64,000 bases of DNA from Moraxella haemolytica. Lineage in GTDB: Bacteria > Pseudomonadota > Gammaproteobacteria > Pseudomonadales > Moraxellaceae. The notes below the pieces were generated by a model, which worked only from the letters and a program-made list of their open reading frames with translations, was not told where the DNA came from and ran no database searches. This document shows, piece by piece, positions 9,943-19,769 of this stretch (its first letter is position 1; the number at the start of each line of letters is the position of its first letter). The position numbers were made by a program, and so were the translations under genes. The DNA lies in the NCBI RefSeq assembly GCF_030177935.1, contig NZ_CP089974.1, forward strand, positions 806,001-870,000, written 5' to 3'.

Positions 9943-12900
9943 TTAGGCACTTGCCATTAAGCTGGCGTTACCGCCTGCTGCGGTGGTGTTGTAGCTTTGG
10001 CTGATTTCATGATACAGGCGTGCTACATCAAGACCGTCTTTGGCATCAATCACACGGCGAATTGCACCATCTAGCGTTGCCAATCTTACCCGTTCATCGC
10101 TTGGCATTTCTGTGAGAGCGATGATGATATCATTGGTATCAGCACCAGCGGATTCTATGACGCTAAGCAGGCTGCCAAAATGTTCTGCATGAGTAGAGAG
10201 TTCATGTTCTGGCGTAATGTGGGTGTGTATATTGTTGGTTGCTAAAACCATCAAAGTTTTAACCGCATCAATGGCATTGCCACCGTAGAGCGTAACAGCA
10301 TGTGGTGCACGCCACGATAGGGTGTTGCATTCACCTGTTGGCCCTGGTAGGTTAATGTATGCACCGTTTAGTGCCGAAGTGCGTGCAATATTTGCCGCTG
10401 TTTCTAGCTGTGTGGCATCGGTGATTAAGCCTGATGTTTTGGCGGCTGTTATTATTTGATTGATGGCGATTTCATTGACCGTTGCAGGAAAATCAACCGC
10501 TGGGACAGACCAAGTACTAAGACAGCTTAGACGCTGTAGGTAGAATGGACCACCTGCTTTTGGCCCTGTGCCACTCATCCCATGACCACCAAAGGGTTGT
10601 ACGCCCACAACTGCACCAACGATGTTGCGGTTGATATATACATTGCCTGCTTCGATACGGTCGGCGATACTCTCAATGGTGCTATCAATACGGCTATGGA
10701 TACCATGTGTTAAGGCAAAGCCTTTTTTGTTGATGCTGTCAATCAAGTCGTCTAACTCATGAGCATCAAAGCGAACCACATGTAGTACAGGTCCAAAAAC
10801 TTCCTTTTTAAGTTGTGATAAATTTTGTAGTTCAAACATGATAGGGGTAACAAAAGTACCCACATCTGTTGAGCGGATTTTCACTTCATGAAATGGAGCG
10901 ATTTGTTTTAAGGTATTGATGTGGTTGAATAGGTTTTCTTGTGCTTCAGCATCAATCACAGGGCCTACATCGGTAGATAGATAGGCAGGATTGTTCACTA
11001 TCAGTTCATCCATTGCCCCCTTAATCATCTCAATCATATGGTCGGCTACATCTTCTTGGATGCACAAGATGCGAAGTGCTGAACAACGCTGACCCGCTGA
11101 GTCAAATGCAGATGCCAATACATCGGTGCATACTTGCTCAGGTAGGGCGGTACTATCAACAATCATGGCATTCATGCCACCTGTCTCAGCGATGAGAGTG
11201 GGGTTGTCATCTCGCTGTGCTAAGGTGTGGTTAATGCGTTTGGCAACATCGGTGGAGCCTGTGAAAATCACGCCATCAATGCGACTGTCTGTGGTCAATG
11301 CTGCCCCTATGTCGCCTGCACCCAAGACCAATTGCAAGGCATCTTGTGGTACGCCTGCTTCGTGTAACCAAGTTACTGCCAGATGGGCGATAAGGGAGGT
11401 CTGTTCGGCAGGCTTAGCAACAACCGTATTGCCTGCCGCTAGGGCTGACACCACCTCACCAACAAAGATGGCAAGCGGAAAATTCCAAGGGCTGATTGCC
11501 ACCATTGTGCCAACAGGACTATTTAGGTTTAGGCGTTCGGCTTCATCGGCATAATAACGACAAAAATCAACCGCTTCACGCACCTCAGCAATGGCATTTA
11601 GCAAGGTTTTGCCTGCTTCACGCACGGCAACCATCATCAGCAGTGCCATGTATTTTGGCGACTCTAACATATCAGCAAAGCGACGCAAGATATTTGCACG
11701 CACTGTTGGTGGGGTTGATTGCCAGCTATTTTGGGCATCAATAGCAACAGAGATGACCTCTGACACAGAAGCAGATTCTAAAAACGAGACATGTCCAACA
11801 ATGTCAGCATGATTGGCAGGGTTGATTACCTGATGCGGAGCTTGGTGTTCTACATTAACGCTAACGATGGATTGAATGTTAAAATCAATACCCAGTGCCT
11901 CATTCATATCGGCTTCTAATTGGGCAAGCACATGCTCATTGCTTAGGTCGATGCCGTACGAATTTAGGCGGTTGCCATAGATGTGGCGTGGTTTTGGTGT
12001 TAATGGGTTACTGGTGATATGATTGACATCAATCTCATCTAAAGGCGAGATGGTTAGTTCATCAATGCTAACTTTTTCATCAACAATGCGGTTGACAAAT
12101 GACGAGTTTGCACCATTTTCAAGCAAGCGACGCACCAGATAAGCAAGCAGGGTTTTATGTGTGCCAACAGGAGCATAGATGCGTACACGGCGACCTAAAT
12201 TTTGTTCACCGACAACTTGGTCATAGAGAGTCTCGCCCATGCCATGTAGGCATTGGAATTCAAAATCTTTTCCTTCGCCCATCTTATAGATGGTGGCAAG
12301 GCTTTGGGCGTTGTGCGTAGCAAATTGTGGGAAAATGGCATCTTGTGCATTCAGTAGTTTTTGGGCACAAGCTAGATATGAGATATCGGTATGAACTTTG
12401 CGTGTATAGACAGGGTAACCGTCCAGACCATCAACTTGAGCCCATTTGATTTCGCTATCCCAATACGCACCTTTTACTAGACGAATCATGAGACGCTGGT
12501 TGTTGCGACGAGCAAGATCAATCAGATAATCAATCACATAAGGACAGCGTTTTTGATAAGCCTGTACCACAAAACCAATGCCGTTAAAGCCTGCCAAATC
12601 AGGGTCTGATACCAACTTTTCCATCAAATCAAGTGATAGTTCCAAACGATTGGCTTCTTCTGCATCAATGTTTAGACCGATGTTGTATTCTTTAGCAAGC
12701 ATGAATAGTGCTTTTAAGCGTGGCAACAGCTCAGTCATCACTCGTTCATGTTGGGCACGAAAATAGCGGGGGTGAATGGCAGAGAGCTTCACAGAGATGC
12801 CATTGCCATCATAGATACCACGACCTTTGGCGTCTTTACCAATGGCATGAATGGCGGTAACATAGTCATTATAATAACGGTCTGCATCAGCAGCAGTCAT

Positions 12901-13524
12901 CGCAGCTTCCCCTAGCATATCAAAGCTGAAGCGATAGCCTAGTTTTTCACGCTCTTTACCGTTTCTTAGGGCTTCATCAATGGTTTGACCTGTAACAAAC
13001 TGTTTGCCAAGCATTTTCATGGCGTAGTTGACGCCGCCACGAATGAATGGTTCGCCACCTTTTTGGATAACACGAGTTAGGGCAGAGCCTAGTGATTTTT
13101 CGTTAACATCGGTGGTTAATTTGCCTGTTAATACCAAGCCCCAAGCAGCAGCATTAACAAACATAGAAGGGCTATTACCAACATGGCTCTTCCAGTCGCC
13201 ATCAGCCAACTTATCACGAATGAGCTTATCACGAGTGGCGTTGTCGGGGATGCGAAGTAGGGCTTCGGCAAGGCACATTAAAGCAATACCTTCTTCGCTT
13301 GACAAAGAAAATTCGTGCATGAGTGCATCCACACCTGACGATTTACTGCGGTCAGCACGCACTTGAGTGATGAGGCGATGAGATAGTTCGCTGATTTCGG
13401 TTTTTTGACTTTGGGATAACTGCAATGTTGAAGCTAGATTTTGTACAGCTACTTGTTCATCAAGTCGATAGGCATTGGTAATGGCATCACGCAAATGACT
13501 TTGAGAGTGGGTGAATTGGAACAT
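9943..13524 (-). CDS. putA: Bifunctional proline dehydrogenase / P5C dehydrogenase PutA
   Basis: The 1193-residue enzyme oxidises proline to glutamate through P5C. The proline dehydrogenase half carries FSLSSEEGIALMCLAEALLRIPD and the FAD-barrel motif RLMIRLVKGAYWDSEIK near residue 350. The aldehyde dehydrogenase half carries SPWNFPLAI, GAGDIG, FTGST, ETGGMNAMI near 783 and the catalytic cysteine in SAGQRCSALR near 811. The C-terminal NTLSWRAPHAVTLYGG segment is present. Compared with E. coli PutA it lacks the first ~85 residues, including the ribbon-helix-helix repressor domain, so it should not autoregulate by binding DNA. Confidence 0.96.
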   Translation of the reverse strand: MFQFTHSQSHLRDAITNAYRLDEQVAVQNLASTLQLSQSQKTEISELSHRLITQVRADRSKSSGVDALMHEFSLSSEEGIALMCLAEALLRIPDNATRDKLIRDKLADGDWKSHVGNSPSMFVNAAAWGLVLTGKLTTDVNEKSLGSALTRVIQKGGEPFIRGGVNYAMKMLGKQFVTGQTIDEALRNGKEREKLGYRFSFDMLGEAAMTAADADRYYNDYVTAIHAIGKDAKGRGIYDGNGISVKLSAIHPRYFRAQHERVMTELLPRLKALFMLAKEYNIGLNIDAEEANRLELSLDLMEKLVSDPDLAGFNGIGFVVQAYQKRCPYVIDYLIDLARRNNQRLMIRLVKGAYWDSEIKWAQVDGLDGYPVYTRKVHTDISYLACAQKLLNAQDAIFPQFATHNAQSLATIYKMGEGKDFEFQCLHGMGETLYDQVVGEQNLGRRVRIYAPVGTHKTLLAYLVRRLLENGANSSFVNRIVDEKVSIDELTISPLDEIDVNHITSNPLTPKPRHIYGNRLNSYGIDLSNEHVLAQLEADMNEALGIDFNIQSIVSVNVEHQAPHQVINPANHADIVGHVSFLESASVSEVISVAIDAQNSWQSTPPTVRANILRRFADMLESPKYMALLMMVAVREAGKTLLNAIAEVREAVDFCRYYADEAERLNLNSPVGTMVAISPWNFPLAIFVGEVVSALAAGNTVVAKPAEQTSLIAHLAVTWLHEAGVPQDALQLVLGAGDIGAALTTDSRIDGVIFTGSTDVAKRINHTLAQRDDNPTLIAETGGMNAMIVDSTALPEQVCTDVLASAFDSAGQRCSALRILCIQEDVADHMIEMIKGAMDELIVNNPAYLSTDVGPVIDAEAQENLFNHINTLKQIAPFHEVKIRSTDVGTFVTPIMFELQNLSQLKKEVFGPVLHVVRFDAHELDDLIDSINKKGFALTHGIHSRIDSTIESIADRIEAGNVYINRNIVGAVVGVQPFGGHGMSGTGPKAGGPFYLQRLSCLSTWSVPAVDFPATVNEIAINQIITAAKTSGLITDATQLETAANIARTSALNGAYINLPGPTGECNTLSWRAPHAVTLYGGNAIDAVKTLMVLATNNIHTHITPEHELSTHAEHFGSLLSVIESAGADTNDIIIALTEMPSDERVRLATLDGAIRRVIDAKDGLDVARLYHEISQSYNTTAAGGNASLMASA

Positions 13525-13714
13525 GCTTTGTCCTTATAAAATGGTATGAAAGGGTAGATTTTATTATACAATGATTTGAGATGGTGATTGATATCACTTA
13601 TATGTGCATTATTATATCATTATCATAAGAATGTCATCAATAAAAGTCATGAGTAATGTTTAAATAATGTGCATAAATGTAAAAGGGCGTTGTTTGACAT
13701 TGGAAAAACCAATA

Positions 13715-13747
13715 AATTAGCCAAAAGTAGTGGACTTTTGGCTAATT
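13715..13747 (-). terminator. 14-bp perfect hairpin downstream of the L,D-transpeptidase gene
   Basis: AATTAGCCAAAAGT (13715-13728) pairs perfectly with 13734-13747 around a 5-base loop, 39 bases past the 13787 stop. The T tail is short, so termination is probable rather than certain. Confidence 0.65.
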
Positions 13748-13786
13748 AAATTATGGGTCTGATTTTCTTGATGGGTGGCTACCAGA

Positions 13787-14869
13787 TTAGCGAATCTCAA
13801 CCGATGCACCGTTTTGAATATTGGCATATAGTTCAAGTACATCCCAGTTGGTCAGACGCACACAGCCTAAAGATGATTGGCGACTGATACCCTCAGGCAC
13901 CGGTGAGCCATGAATGCCATAGCTTGGTTTGTTTAGACCAAGCCATACCACACCAACAGGGCTGTTTGGTCCTGGCGGTAAAATGAAAGTTTTTTTGTTG
14001 GTCTCGCTTTCACGATTGACAGTGGCTTTGTAGTGTGGCATTTTAACTTTATTGACTACTTTGTATTTACCCCCTGGCGTGGAAGTAGCGACACCGCCAA
14101 CGGTAGTTGGGTAGGTTGCCACCAGTTTATCGCCATCATAGGCATATAGGATTTTGTCTGTCCGATCGGCTATTACACGAGTGATGCGACCAGAGAAAGG
14201 TTTTCCTGTGTTGATAACGGTGATGGTCTCGCCTTCAACGAAGTTTTTATTTGGGTTGAGTTTTTCAAGATAATTAACAGACATATGGAAGCGTTCGCCC
14301 AACATCTCTTGAATATTTTCGTAGTTCAAGGCTTTTAATTTGGAGCGTGATTCGGCACTGCTTGGTAGTGCTTTATATGAGCCTTTGACATCATCGGCGG
14401 TGATGGTGTATGAGACAAGTACAGGTTGATTTGGGTCAATATCTTCAATCAATGCCGCCCAAGTTGCCTCGTCCATCTTTCCTGTTGGTCTTAGGTCTTT
14501 GATTTTTTGGAAATTAATCAAGGCTTTTTTGCTGTTCATGCCCCAACCGCCATCAATCGGACCAGGCGATGCGTGATTCCAGTCAAGTAGCACTTGTAGC
14601 TTTACCGTCATGGCGGTATTGACTTTCATGTTAGGCGACCAAGTGGACTGATTGACCGTCTTGGCGTAATCTGATAAATTGACTGTTGTTATTCGTTTGC
14701 CATCTTGCTCAATGCTTTTGATGGCACTGGTGTCAGTATCAGCAAATTCTACCGCTTCACCTGTAACAATATCATCTTCTGCACTGGTTTCATTGGCATA
14801 AGCAGTGCTTGCAAGACCTAGATAAAGAGACAATAAAGTGCTAATAAATAATGGTTTTTTGTTAGCCAT
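13787..14869 (-). CDS. Periplasmic L,D-transpeptidase (YkuD family)
   Basis: The 360-residue protein starts with a signal peptide (KKPLFISTLLSLYLGLASTAYA, about 25 residues). It then has a peptidoglycan-binding type 1 domain at about 92-143 (DGGWGMNSKKALINFQ), a LysM-like stretch around 185-230, and the YkuD catalytic domain ending in IHGSPVPEGI and the active-site cysteine in SLGCVRLTN near residue 336. Such enzymes make 3-3 peptidoglycan cross-links or attach lipoproteins in the periplasm; which of these cannot be told. Confidence 0.9.
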   Translation of the reverse strand: MANKKPLFISTLLSLYLGLASTAYANETSAEDDIVTGEAVEFADTDTSAIKSIEQDGKRITTVNLSDYAKTVNQSTWSPNMKVNTAMTVKLQVLLDWNHASPGPIDGGWGMNSKKALINFQKIKDLRPTGKMDEATWAALIEDIDPNQPVLVSYTITADDVKGSYKALPSSAESRSKLKALNYENIQEMLGERFHMSVNYLEKLNPNKNFVEGETITVINTGKPFSGRITRVIADRTDKILYAYDGDKLVATYPTTVGGVATSTPGGKYKVVNKVKMPHYKATVNRESETNKKTFILPPGPNSPVGVVWLGLNKPSYGIHGSPVPEGISRQSSLGCVRLTNWDVLELYANIQNGASVEIR

Positions 14870-15004
14870 TGGTATGTCCGATTTAAAATTTTAAATTAAA
14901 ATATTTATTTCAAAAGTAAAACACACTCATCATAACATAAAATAATGAGTCTTAAAAGTCAAATTACGAGTGGTTACGCACCGCTGACTGTTGTATTTGG
15001 CAGC

Positions 15005-15733
15005 TTACTTGGCTAATGATTGATTTACCAGTTCAATCGTACCGCTTGCTTGATAGATAAGCGTGGTGGTGCCACTTTCAAAATTAGCTTTGATGCCATC
15101 GTTGGTGTTTTTTGCCATTGACATTGCAGCCATCGGGTATACATGACGATGATTTGCCCCATCTAACTGCACTGAAACGATTTTGTAATCAGTTGCTCCA
15201 AAGGCAAGGCTGATGGTTTGTGCTTGCTCCAAAAAGTTCTTGGTGGCATTTAGGGTGAGACGTTTTTTGATGTTATTTTGTGTATTCTTTGAGACACTAA
15301 AAGATACATCATTAACCATCATGATGGACTGCAAATCACTGATGAGCTGACCGACTTCCTCAAAGTTTTGGCTTTTTAATTGTATTGATACATTGCCAGT
15401 AAAGCCTGTGATGGTGTTGTTTTTATCATAATTTGGATAGGTGCTTTGACTTTCTGTTTTTATGCTGACATTGGGGTATTTTTTGGCGATGGCTAGGGCA
15501 TCGTTCATGGTTTTGTTTAAGATTTTGGCGATTTCTTTGGTGGTTTTGGCTTGGGCGGTTTTGGCTAGCCTTGCTTGAATTTCGTCATTAGCAACCTCTT
15601 CTTGTGCTTCCACCTGAAAGCTGATGCGGTTATAGGCTTGGTTATCATGGGCATGGCTAAATGTTGCAAGACTACCCATTATCCCCAAACTTAATGCGAT
15701 GCTAAGACGAGTGATTGTGGACAAAGTGGTCAT
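15005..15733 (-). CDS. SIMPL-domain (DUF541) periplasmic protein
   Basis: The product has 242 residues. A signal peptide ends near ATFSHA, followed by an oxidative-stress-type SIMPL domain: FQVEAQEEVANDEIQARL, VSIKTESQSTYPNYD, TGFTGNVSIQLKSQNFEEVGQLISDLQ, then a QAQTISLAFGATDYKIVSVQLDG stretch. The function of this family is poorly known. A good ribosome binding site (AAGGAGCA) precedes the ATG. Confidence 0.8.
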   Translation of the reverse strand: MTTLSTITRLSIALSLGIMGSLATFSHAHDNQAYNRISFQVEAQEEVANDEIQARLAKTAQAKTTKEIAKILNKTMNDALAIAKKYPNVSIKTESQSTYPNYDKNNTITGFTGNVSIQLKSQNFEEVGQLISDLQSIMMVNDVSFSVSKNTQNNIKKRLTLNATKNFLEQAQTISLAFGATDYKIVSVQLDGANHRHVYPMAAMSMAKNTNDGIKANFESGTTTLIYQASGTIELVNQSLAK

Positions 15734-15956
15734 GAGTTGCTCCTTTGGAGTTCATTTTTGATAAGTCTGAATGAATGACGATGAATTGATGAATAATAGA
15801 TTGGCAGATAGTAGATTGGTAAATAATGAAAAGCTAGCTTAAATATAATAAAAATCATCGTGTTGGGTTGTTTGCTTTTGGTGAATATTGGCTAATGTTA
15901 TAAAAATTGTATGGGTATTGTTTTGTAGATTGGTAAGGCCGTTAATGCCGTCATCC

Positions 15957-15990
15957 AAAAGACGCATCATGGTGGTGATGCGTCTTTTTT
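15957..15990 (-). terminator. Intrinsic terminator of argF, possibly bidirectional
   Basis: A 13-bp perfect stem (15957-15969 with 15976-15988) and 6-base loop has T runs on both strands; it lies 7 bases past the argF stop. Confidence 0.9.
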
Positions 15991-15994
15991 GGGG

Positions 15995-16915
15995 TTAATC
16001 AAGCTTAATTTTGTCTTTTAATAAAAATTCCATGAGTGCTTTTTGGGCGTGTAGGCGGTTTTCAGCTTCGTCCCATACCACCGAACGAGCATCATCTAAT
16101 AGGTCATGACTGATCTCTTCGCCACGATGAGCGGGTAGGCAGTGCATGAATAATACCTCCTTATCAGCAGTATCTAGCAACTTAGGGGTGATTTGAAATC
16201 CTGCAAAGTCTTGTTCACGCTTTTTTTGTTCAGCCTCTTGTCCCATACTTGCCCACACATCTGTAACCACAAGGTGTGAGCCTTTGACAGCATCAGCAAC
16301 GCTATTGGTCAAGGTTAAGCGATGGCTGTATTTGGTGGTAAGTTCGCTATTTGGTTCATAGCCCTTTGGTGTGGCAATATTTAGATGAAAGTCAAACTGC
16401 TCGGCGGCTAGAATGTATGAATTGCACATATTGTTGCCATCGCCGACCCATGTTACGGTTTTGCCTTTGATATCGCCTTTATGTTCAAAAAAAGTCTGCA
16501 TATCGGCAAGTAGTTGGCAGGGGTGGTAATCATCGGTCAAGGCGTTGATGACAGGCACAGATGAATGCTTGGCAAAGGTCTGTACACGCTCATGGGCAAA
16601 GGTGCGAATCATGACAATATCGGTCATGGAGCTAATCACACGAGCAGAATCTTCAATGGGTTCACCACGCCCCAGCTGAGTATCATTAGGTGATAAAAAT
16701 AGAGCCTGACCACCAAATTGCCCCATGCCTGTCTCAAAAGATACACGAGTGCGAGTGCTAGATTTCTCAAAAATCATGGCAAGTGTACGCCCAACAAAAG
16801 GGCGATAAACCTCGCCTGCATGTTGCATTTTGCGAAGTTCGCTGGCACGATTGATGACTGTGCGAAGCTCTTGTTTGGATAGGTCAAATAGAGTAAGAAA
16901 ATGACGAACACTCAT
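15995..16915 (-). CDS. argF: Ornithine carbamoyltransferase
   Basis: This enzyme makes citrulline from ornithine and carbamoyl phosphate. The 306-residue product has the carbamoyl-phosphate motif [10 protein letters not shown] (about 52-61), [11 protein letters not shown] near 131, and the ornithine-loop motif [12 protein letters not shown] near 266. It stands alone with a terminator directly after it. Confidence 0.96.
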   Translation of the reverse strand: MSVRHFLTLFDLSKQELRTVINRASELRKMQHAGEVYRPFVGRTLAMIFEKSSTRTRVSFETGMGQFGGQALFLSPNDTQLGRGEPIEDSARVISSMTDIVMIRTFAHERVQTFAKHSSVPVINALTDDYHPCQLLADMQTFFEHKGDIKGKTVTWVGDGNNMCNSYILAAEQFDFHLNIATPKGYEPNSELTTKYSHRLTLTNSVADAVKGSHLVVTDVWASMGQEAEQKKREQDFAGFQITPKLLDTADKEVLFMHCLPAHRGEEISHDLLDDARSVVWDEAENRLHAQKALMEFLLKDKIKLD

Positions 16916-17023
16916 GAATATTCCTTTGCTTTATTAGGAAAAAATTTGAGTATATCAAAGCTTATTTTAAATGGCTAGTGGTTTTTACAACTTGAACCAA
17001 GTGATTGGTATCCCATATGGGGA

Positions 17024-18151
17024 TTAAATGACAACTTTGCGTATCGGTCTTGTGGTGGTGCGACACATTATCTCATAGCCAATTGTCCCTGCATTGGCAG
17101 CGACCTCGTCAATACTTGGGGCGTCATCACCTCCCCACAAAATGACAGGCGTGCCGACATCGCAGGCTATTTCGGTGATATCTATCATCATGATATCCAT
17201 CGTTATACGCCCAACTATCGGTGCAAGTGTGATTTTACCATCGATACTAACACCAACAGATGCATTCTTGATGACTCTGGGGTAGCCATCGCCGTAGCCA
17301 CAGCTGACGATACCAATACGGCTTGGTTTGTTTGTTTGCCATAAAGCCCCATAGCTTACCGATTCACCTGTATCTACAGACTGCACCGCCATGATGTGCG
17401 AACTAAATATCATCGCAGGTTTAAGTTCAAGCGTGCGGTGTGTAATATGGCTAAAGGGGCTAGCACCATATAAGGCAATGCCTGTACGCACCCAGTCATG
17501 ATGCTCGTTAGGATGATTTAAAATTCCGGCTGAATTACATAATGATGCTTGAATATCGCTACCAACACTGCTTCGCAGTTGCTCAAGTAGCACATTAAAA
17601 CGAGCAATTTGTTTGGCGGTGATGGGGCTATCTGTTTCGTCAGCACAGGCAAAATGACTGGTCAATATGAGCTTATAGCCCATATTGTATAGGGTGTTGG
17701 CAGCTTTTATTGTCTCATCTTTATCAAAGCCTAAGCGGTTCATGCCGGTATTGTATTTTAACCAAATGGTGCGAGTAAAGCTGTTGTTGCAGGCGGGATA
17801 TTTGATGGCAAAATCAAGCTGTGCTTGACTATGAATAACACAGCCAAAGCCTTGCTCTAAAGCGATTAGCCATTCGTTTTCGTCAAATACACCTTCAATG
17901 AGAACAATTGGTCGTCTGATACCTAAAATATCACAGACTTTTTTAACCTCTAGGGCTTCACTCATGCACGCCACGCCAAAGGCATCGGCATCTTTTAATC
18001 CTGCCAGAGCGTAAGCAATGCCATGCCCATAGGCATTTGCCTTGACCATTGCCATAACTTTGGCGGGGTGGTTGGCATTTAGGCTGTTTTTGATGGTGGA
18101 TAGATTGTGTGCTAAAGCATTTTGGTTGATGGTCAAGGTGGTGTTTCGCAT
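17024..18151 (-). CDS. alr: Alanine racemase
   Basis: This PLP enzyme supplies D-alanine for peptidoglycan. The 375-residue product has the PLP lysine K37 in MVKANAYGHG, the second catalytic base tyrosine in SVSYGALW near 265, GCGYGDGYPR near 286 and the C-terminal GYEIMCRTTTRPIR. It follows dnaB by 57 bases, a common arrangement in this group, and is probably cotranscribed. Confidence 0.95.
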   Translation of the reverse strand: MRNTTLTINQNALAHNLSTIKNSLNANHPAKVMAMVKANAYGHGIAYALAGLKDADAFGVACMSEALEVKKVCDILGIRRPIVLIEGVFDENEWLIALEQGFGCVIHSQAQLDFAIKYPACNNSFTRTIWLKYNTGMNRLGFDKDETIKAANTLYNMGYKLILTSHFACADETDSPITAKQIARFNVLLEQLRSSVGSDIQASLCNSAGILNHPNEHHDWVRTGIALYGASPFSHITHRTLELKPAMIFSSHIMAVQSVDTGESVSYGALWQTNKPSRIGIVSCGYGDGYPRVIKNASVGVSIDGKITLAPIVGRITMDIMMIDITEIACDVGTPVILWGGDDAPSIDEVAANAGTIGYEIMCRTTTRPIRKVVI

Positions 18152-18208
18152 TGCTGAGTATCGCCTATGGGTATGTTGATTGAATGTTATTGGGTGGTTG
18201 ATGATAAA

Positions 18209-19636
18209 TTACATCTCTTCTTCATAATCTTCAGGCATACCATAGCCTTCGATAAAGTTGGTAAAGCGAGTGAATTGCCCTTCAAAGCGTAATGGCACAG
18301 TGCCAATCGGTCCATTACGCTGTTTACCAATAATAATCTCTGCAAAACCTTTATTATCCGCCTTGTCTTTATTATACACCTCATCACGGTAGATGAACAT
18401 GATCAGGTCGGCATCTTGCTCAATGGCACCAGATTCACGCAAATCGGACATGACAGGGCGTTTGTTGGGTCGCTGTTCAAGACTTCGGTTCAGCTGTGAT
18501 AAAGCAACGACAGGGCAGTTCATTTCACGAGCCAGTGCTTTGATGCTACGACTGATTTCACCAATTTCACCAACACGGTTATTCTCCATGCCAGGTATTT
18601 TCATAAGTTGCAAGTAGTCAATGATGACCATACCCAGACCGCTTTCGTGGTTTTTGGCGATACGGCGGCAGGTGGAGCGAATCTCAGTTGGCGGTAGATT
18701 GTTGCGAGCATCTACATATAGGTGCTTATCTTGAATCATGGTAATGGCGGTGGATAATGCCGCCCATTCGTGTTCACTCATGTTACCAGAACGCAGATTG
18801 GTTTGGTTGATTTGCCCCAGTGATGACAACATACGAGTAACGATGGATTCAGCAGGCATCTCCATAGAAAATACCACCACAGGCAATCCCTGCATGAGTA
18901 CTGATTCTGCCAAATTCATCGCAAAAGTCGTCTTACCCATTGATGGGCGAGCTGCCACAACAATCATATCGCCTTTTTGTAGCCCTTGTGTTTTGTTATT
19001 TAGCTCTTCAAATGGCGTGGCAAGACCAATCATTGAGCCATCTCTTGCCTTTAGTTCAGCCAGCTGATTGGTAACATTCATTAGAATGTCGGTAATGTTT
19101 TGTACTCCCTGCTTGCCCACACCGCTGGTGTAGTTTTCGTTGATGCGAAAAATATCCGCTTCGACCGTATCTAGGATATCGCTTACTGTTTGTTTTTTTG
19201 GGTGGTAGGCGAGATTTAGCATATTGTTGGCGGATTTAATGAGCTGACGATACACCGAAAACTCACGCACTCGTTCGGCATACGGCACCAGATTAAATAG
19301 CGTTCCTCTACTTTGGTTAATCTGCATGAGATAGTCTTCACCGCCTGCAGCATTTAAAAGATTTTGGGCGTTGAGATAGTCATAAACCATCAGGCTATCA
19401 TAAGGCTGATTTACCCTTGATAGATGTGTGATTGCCCGAAAAATATGTTTATGCCGTTCGCCATAAAAATCATCATCGGTAATGATGCTATCAATCTTTT
19501 CAAAGGATTCATCAATACTCATGAGTGAAGCAAGCAAAGCTCGCTCAATCTCAATACTATGAGGCGGTTGAAGGCTTAATAAGTCATCGCTACTATCATG
19601 AGTTTCTTTATTGGTTTTTTTGGTGCTGGTTGTCAT
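18209..19636 (-). CDS. dnaB: Replicative DNA helicase DnaB
   Basis: The 475-residue hexameric helicase has the N-terminal DnaB domain (PPHSIEIERALLASLMSIDE...FYGERHKHIFRAI) and the RecA-like motor with Walker A ARPSMGKTTFAMN near residue 230, VVIFSMEMP-type motif 1a, MVIIDYLQLM as Walker B, and SQLNRSLEQRPNKRPVMSDLRESGAIEQDAD. It is divergent from pdxA. A TATAAT at 19701-19706 in the gap probably belongs to pdxA. Confidence 0.97.
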   Translation of the reverse strand: MTTSTKKTNKETHDSSDDLLSLQPPHSIEIERALLASLMSIDESFEKIDSIITDDDFYGERHKHIFRAITHLSRVNQPYDSLMVYDYLNAQNLLNAAGGEDYLMQINQSRGTLFNLVPYAERVREFSVYRQLIKSANNMLNLAYHPKKQTVSDILDTVEADIFRINENYTSGVGKQGVQNITDILMNVTNQLAELKARDGSMIGLATPFEELNNKTQGLQKGDMIVVAARPSMGKTTFAMNLAESVLMQGLPVVVFSMEMPAESIVTRMLSSLGQINQTNLRSGNMSEHEWAALSTAITMIQDKHLYVDARNNLPPTEIRSTCRRIAKNHESGLGMVIIDYLQLMKIPGMENNRVGEIGEISRSIKALAREMNCPVVALSQLNRSLEQRPNKRPVMSDLRESGAIEQDADLIMFIYRDEVYNKDKADNKGFAEIIIGKQRNGPIGTVPLRFEGQFTRFTNFIEGYGMPEDYEEEM

Positions 19637-19769
19637 GAATAAGTGTTCTTTTTTTAATATGATTGCTAAAATTTAGACACAAATTTTAGCACAAAAGCGA
19701 TATAATAAATACTAAATTAAGTACGAAATTTATTCACCAAAATCTAAGATTGGATAAGAGAAAATCATC

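Noticed and set aside
11126-11812. Several long plus-strand ORFs opposite putA
   Set aside because: They mirror the codon pattern of the conserved putA frame; no features of real proteins.
18187-18387. Minus-strand ORF of 66 codons overlapping the dnaB 3' end
   Set aside because: Out of frame with dnaB and unrelated to any family; an overlap shadow.
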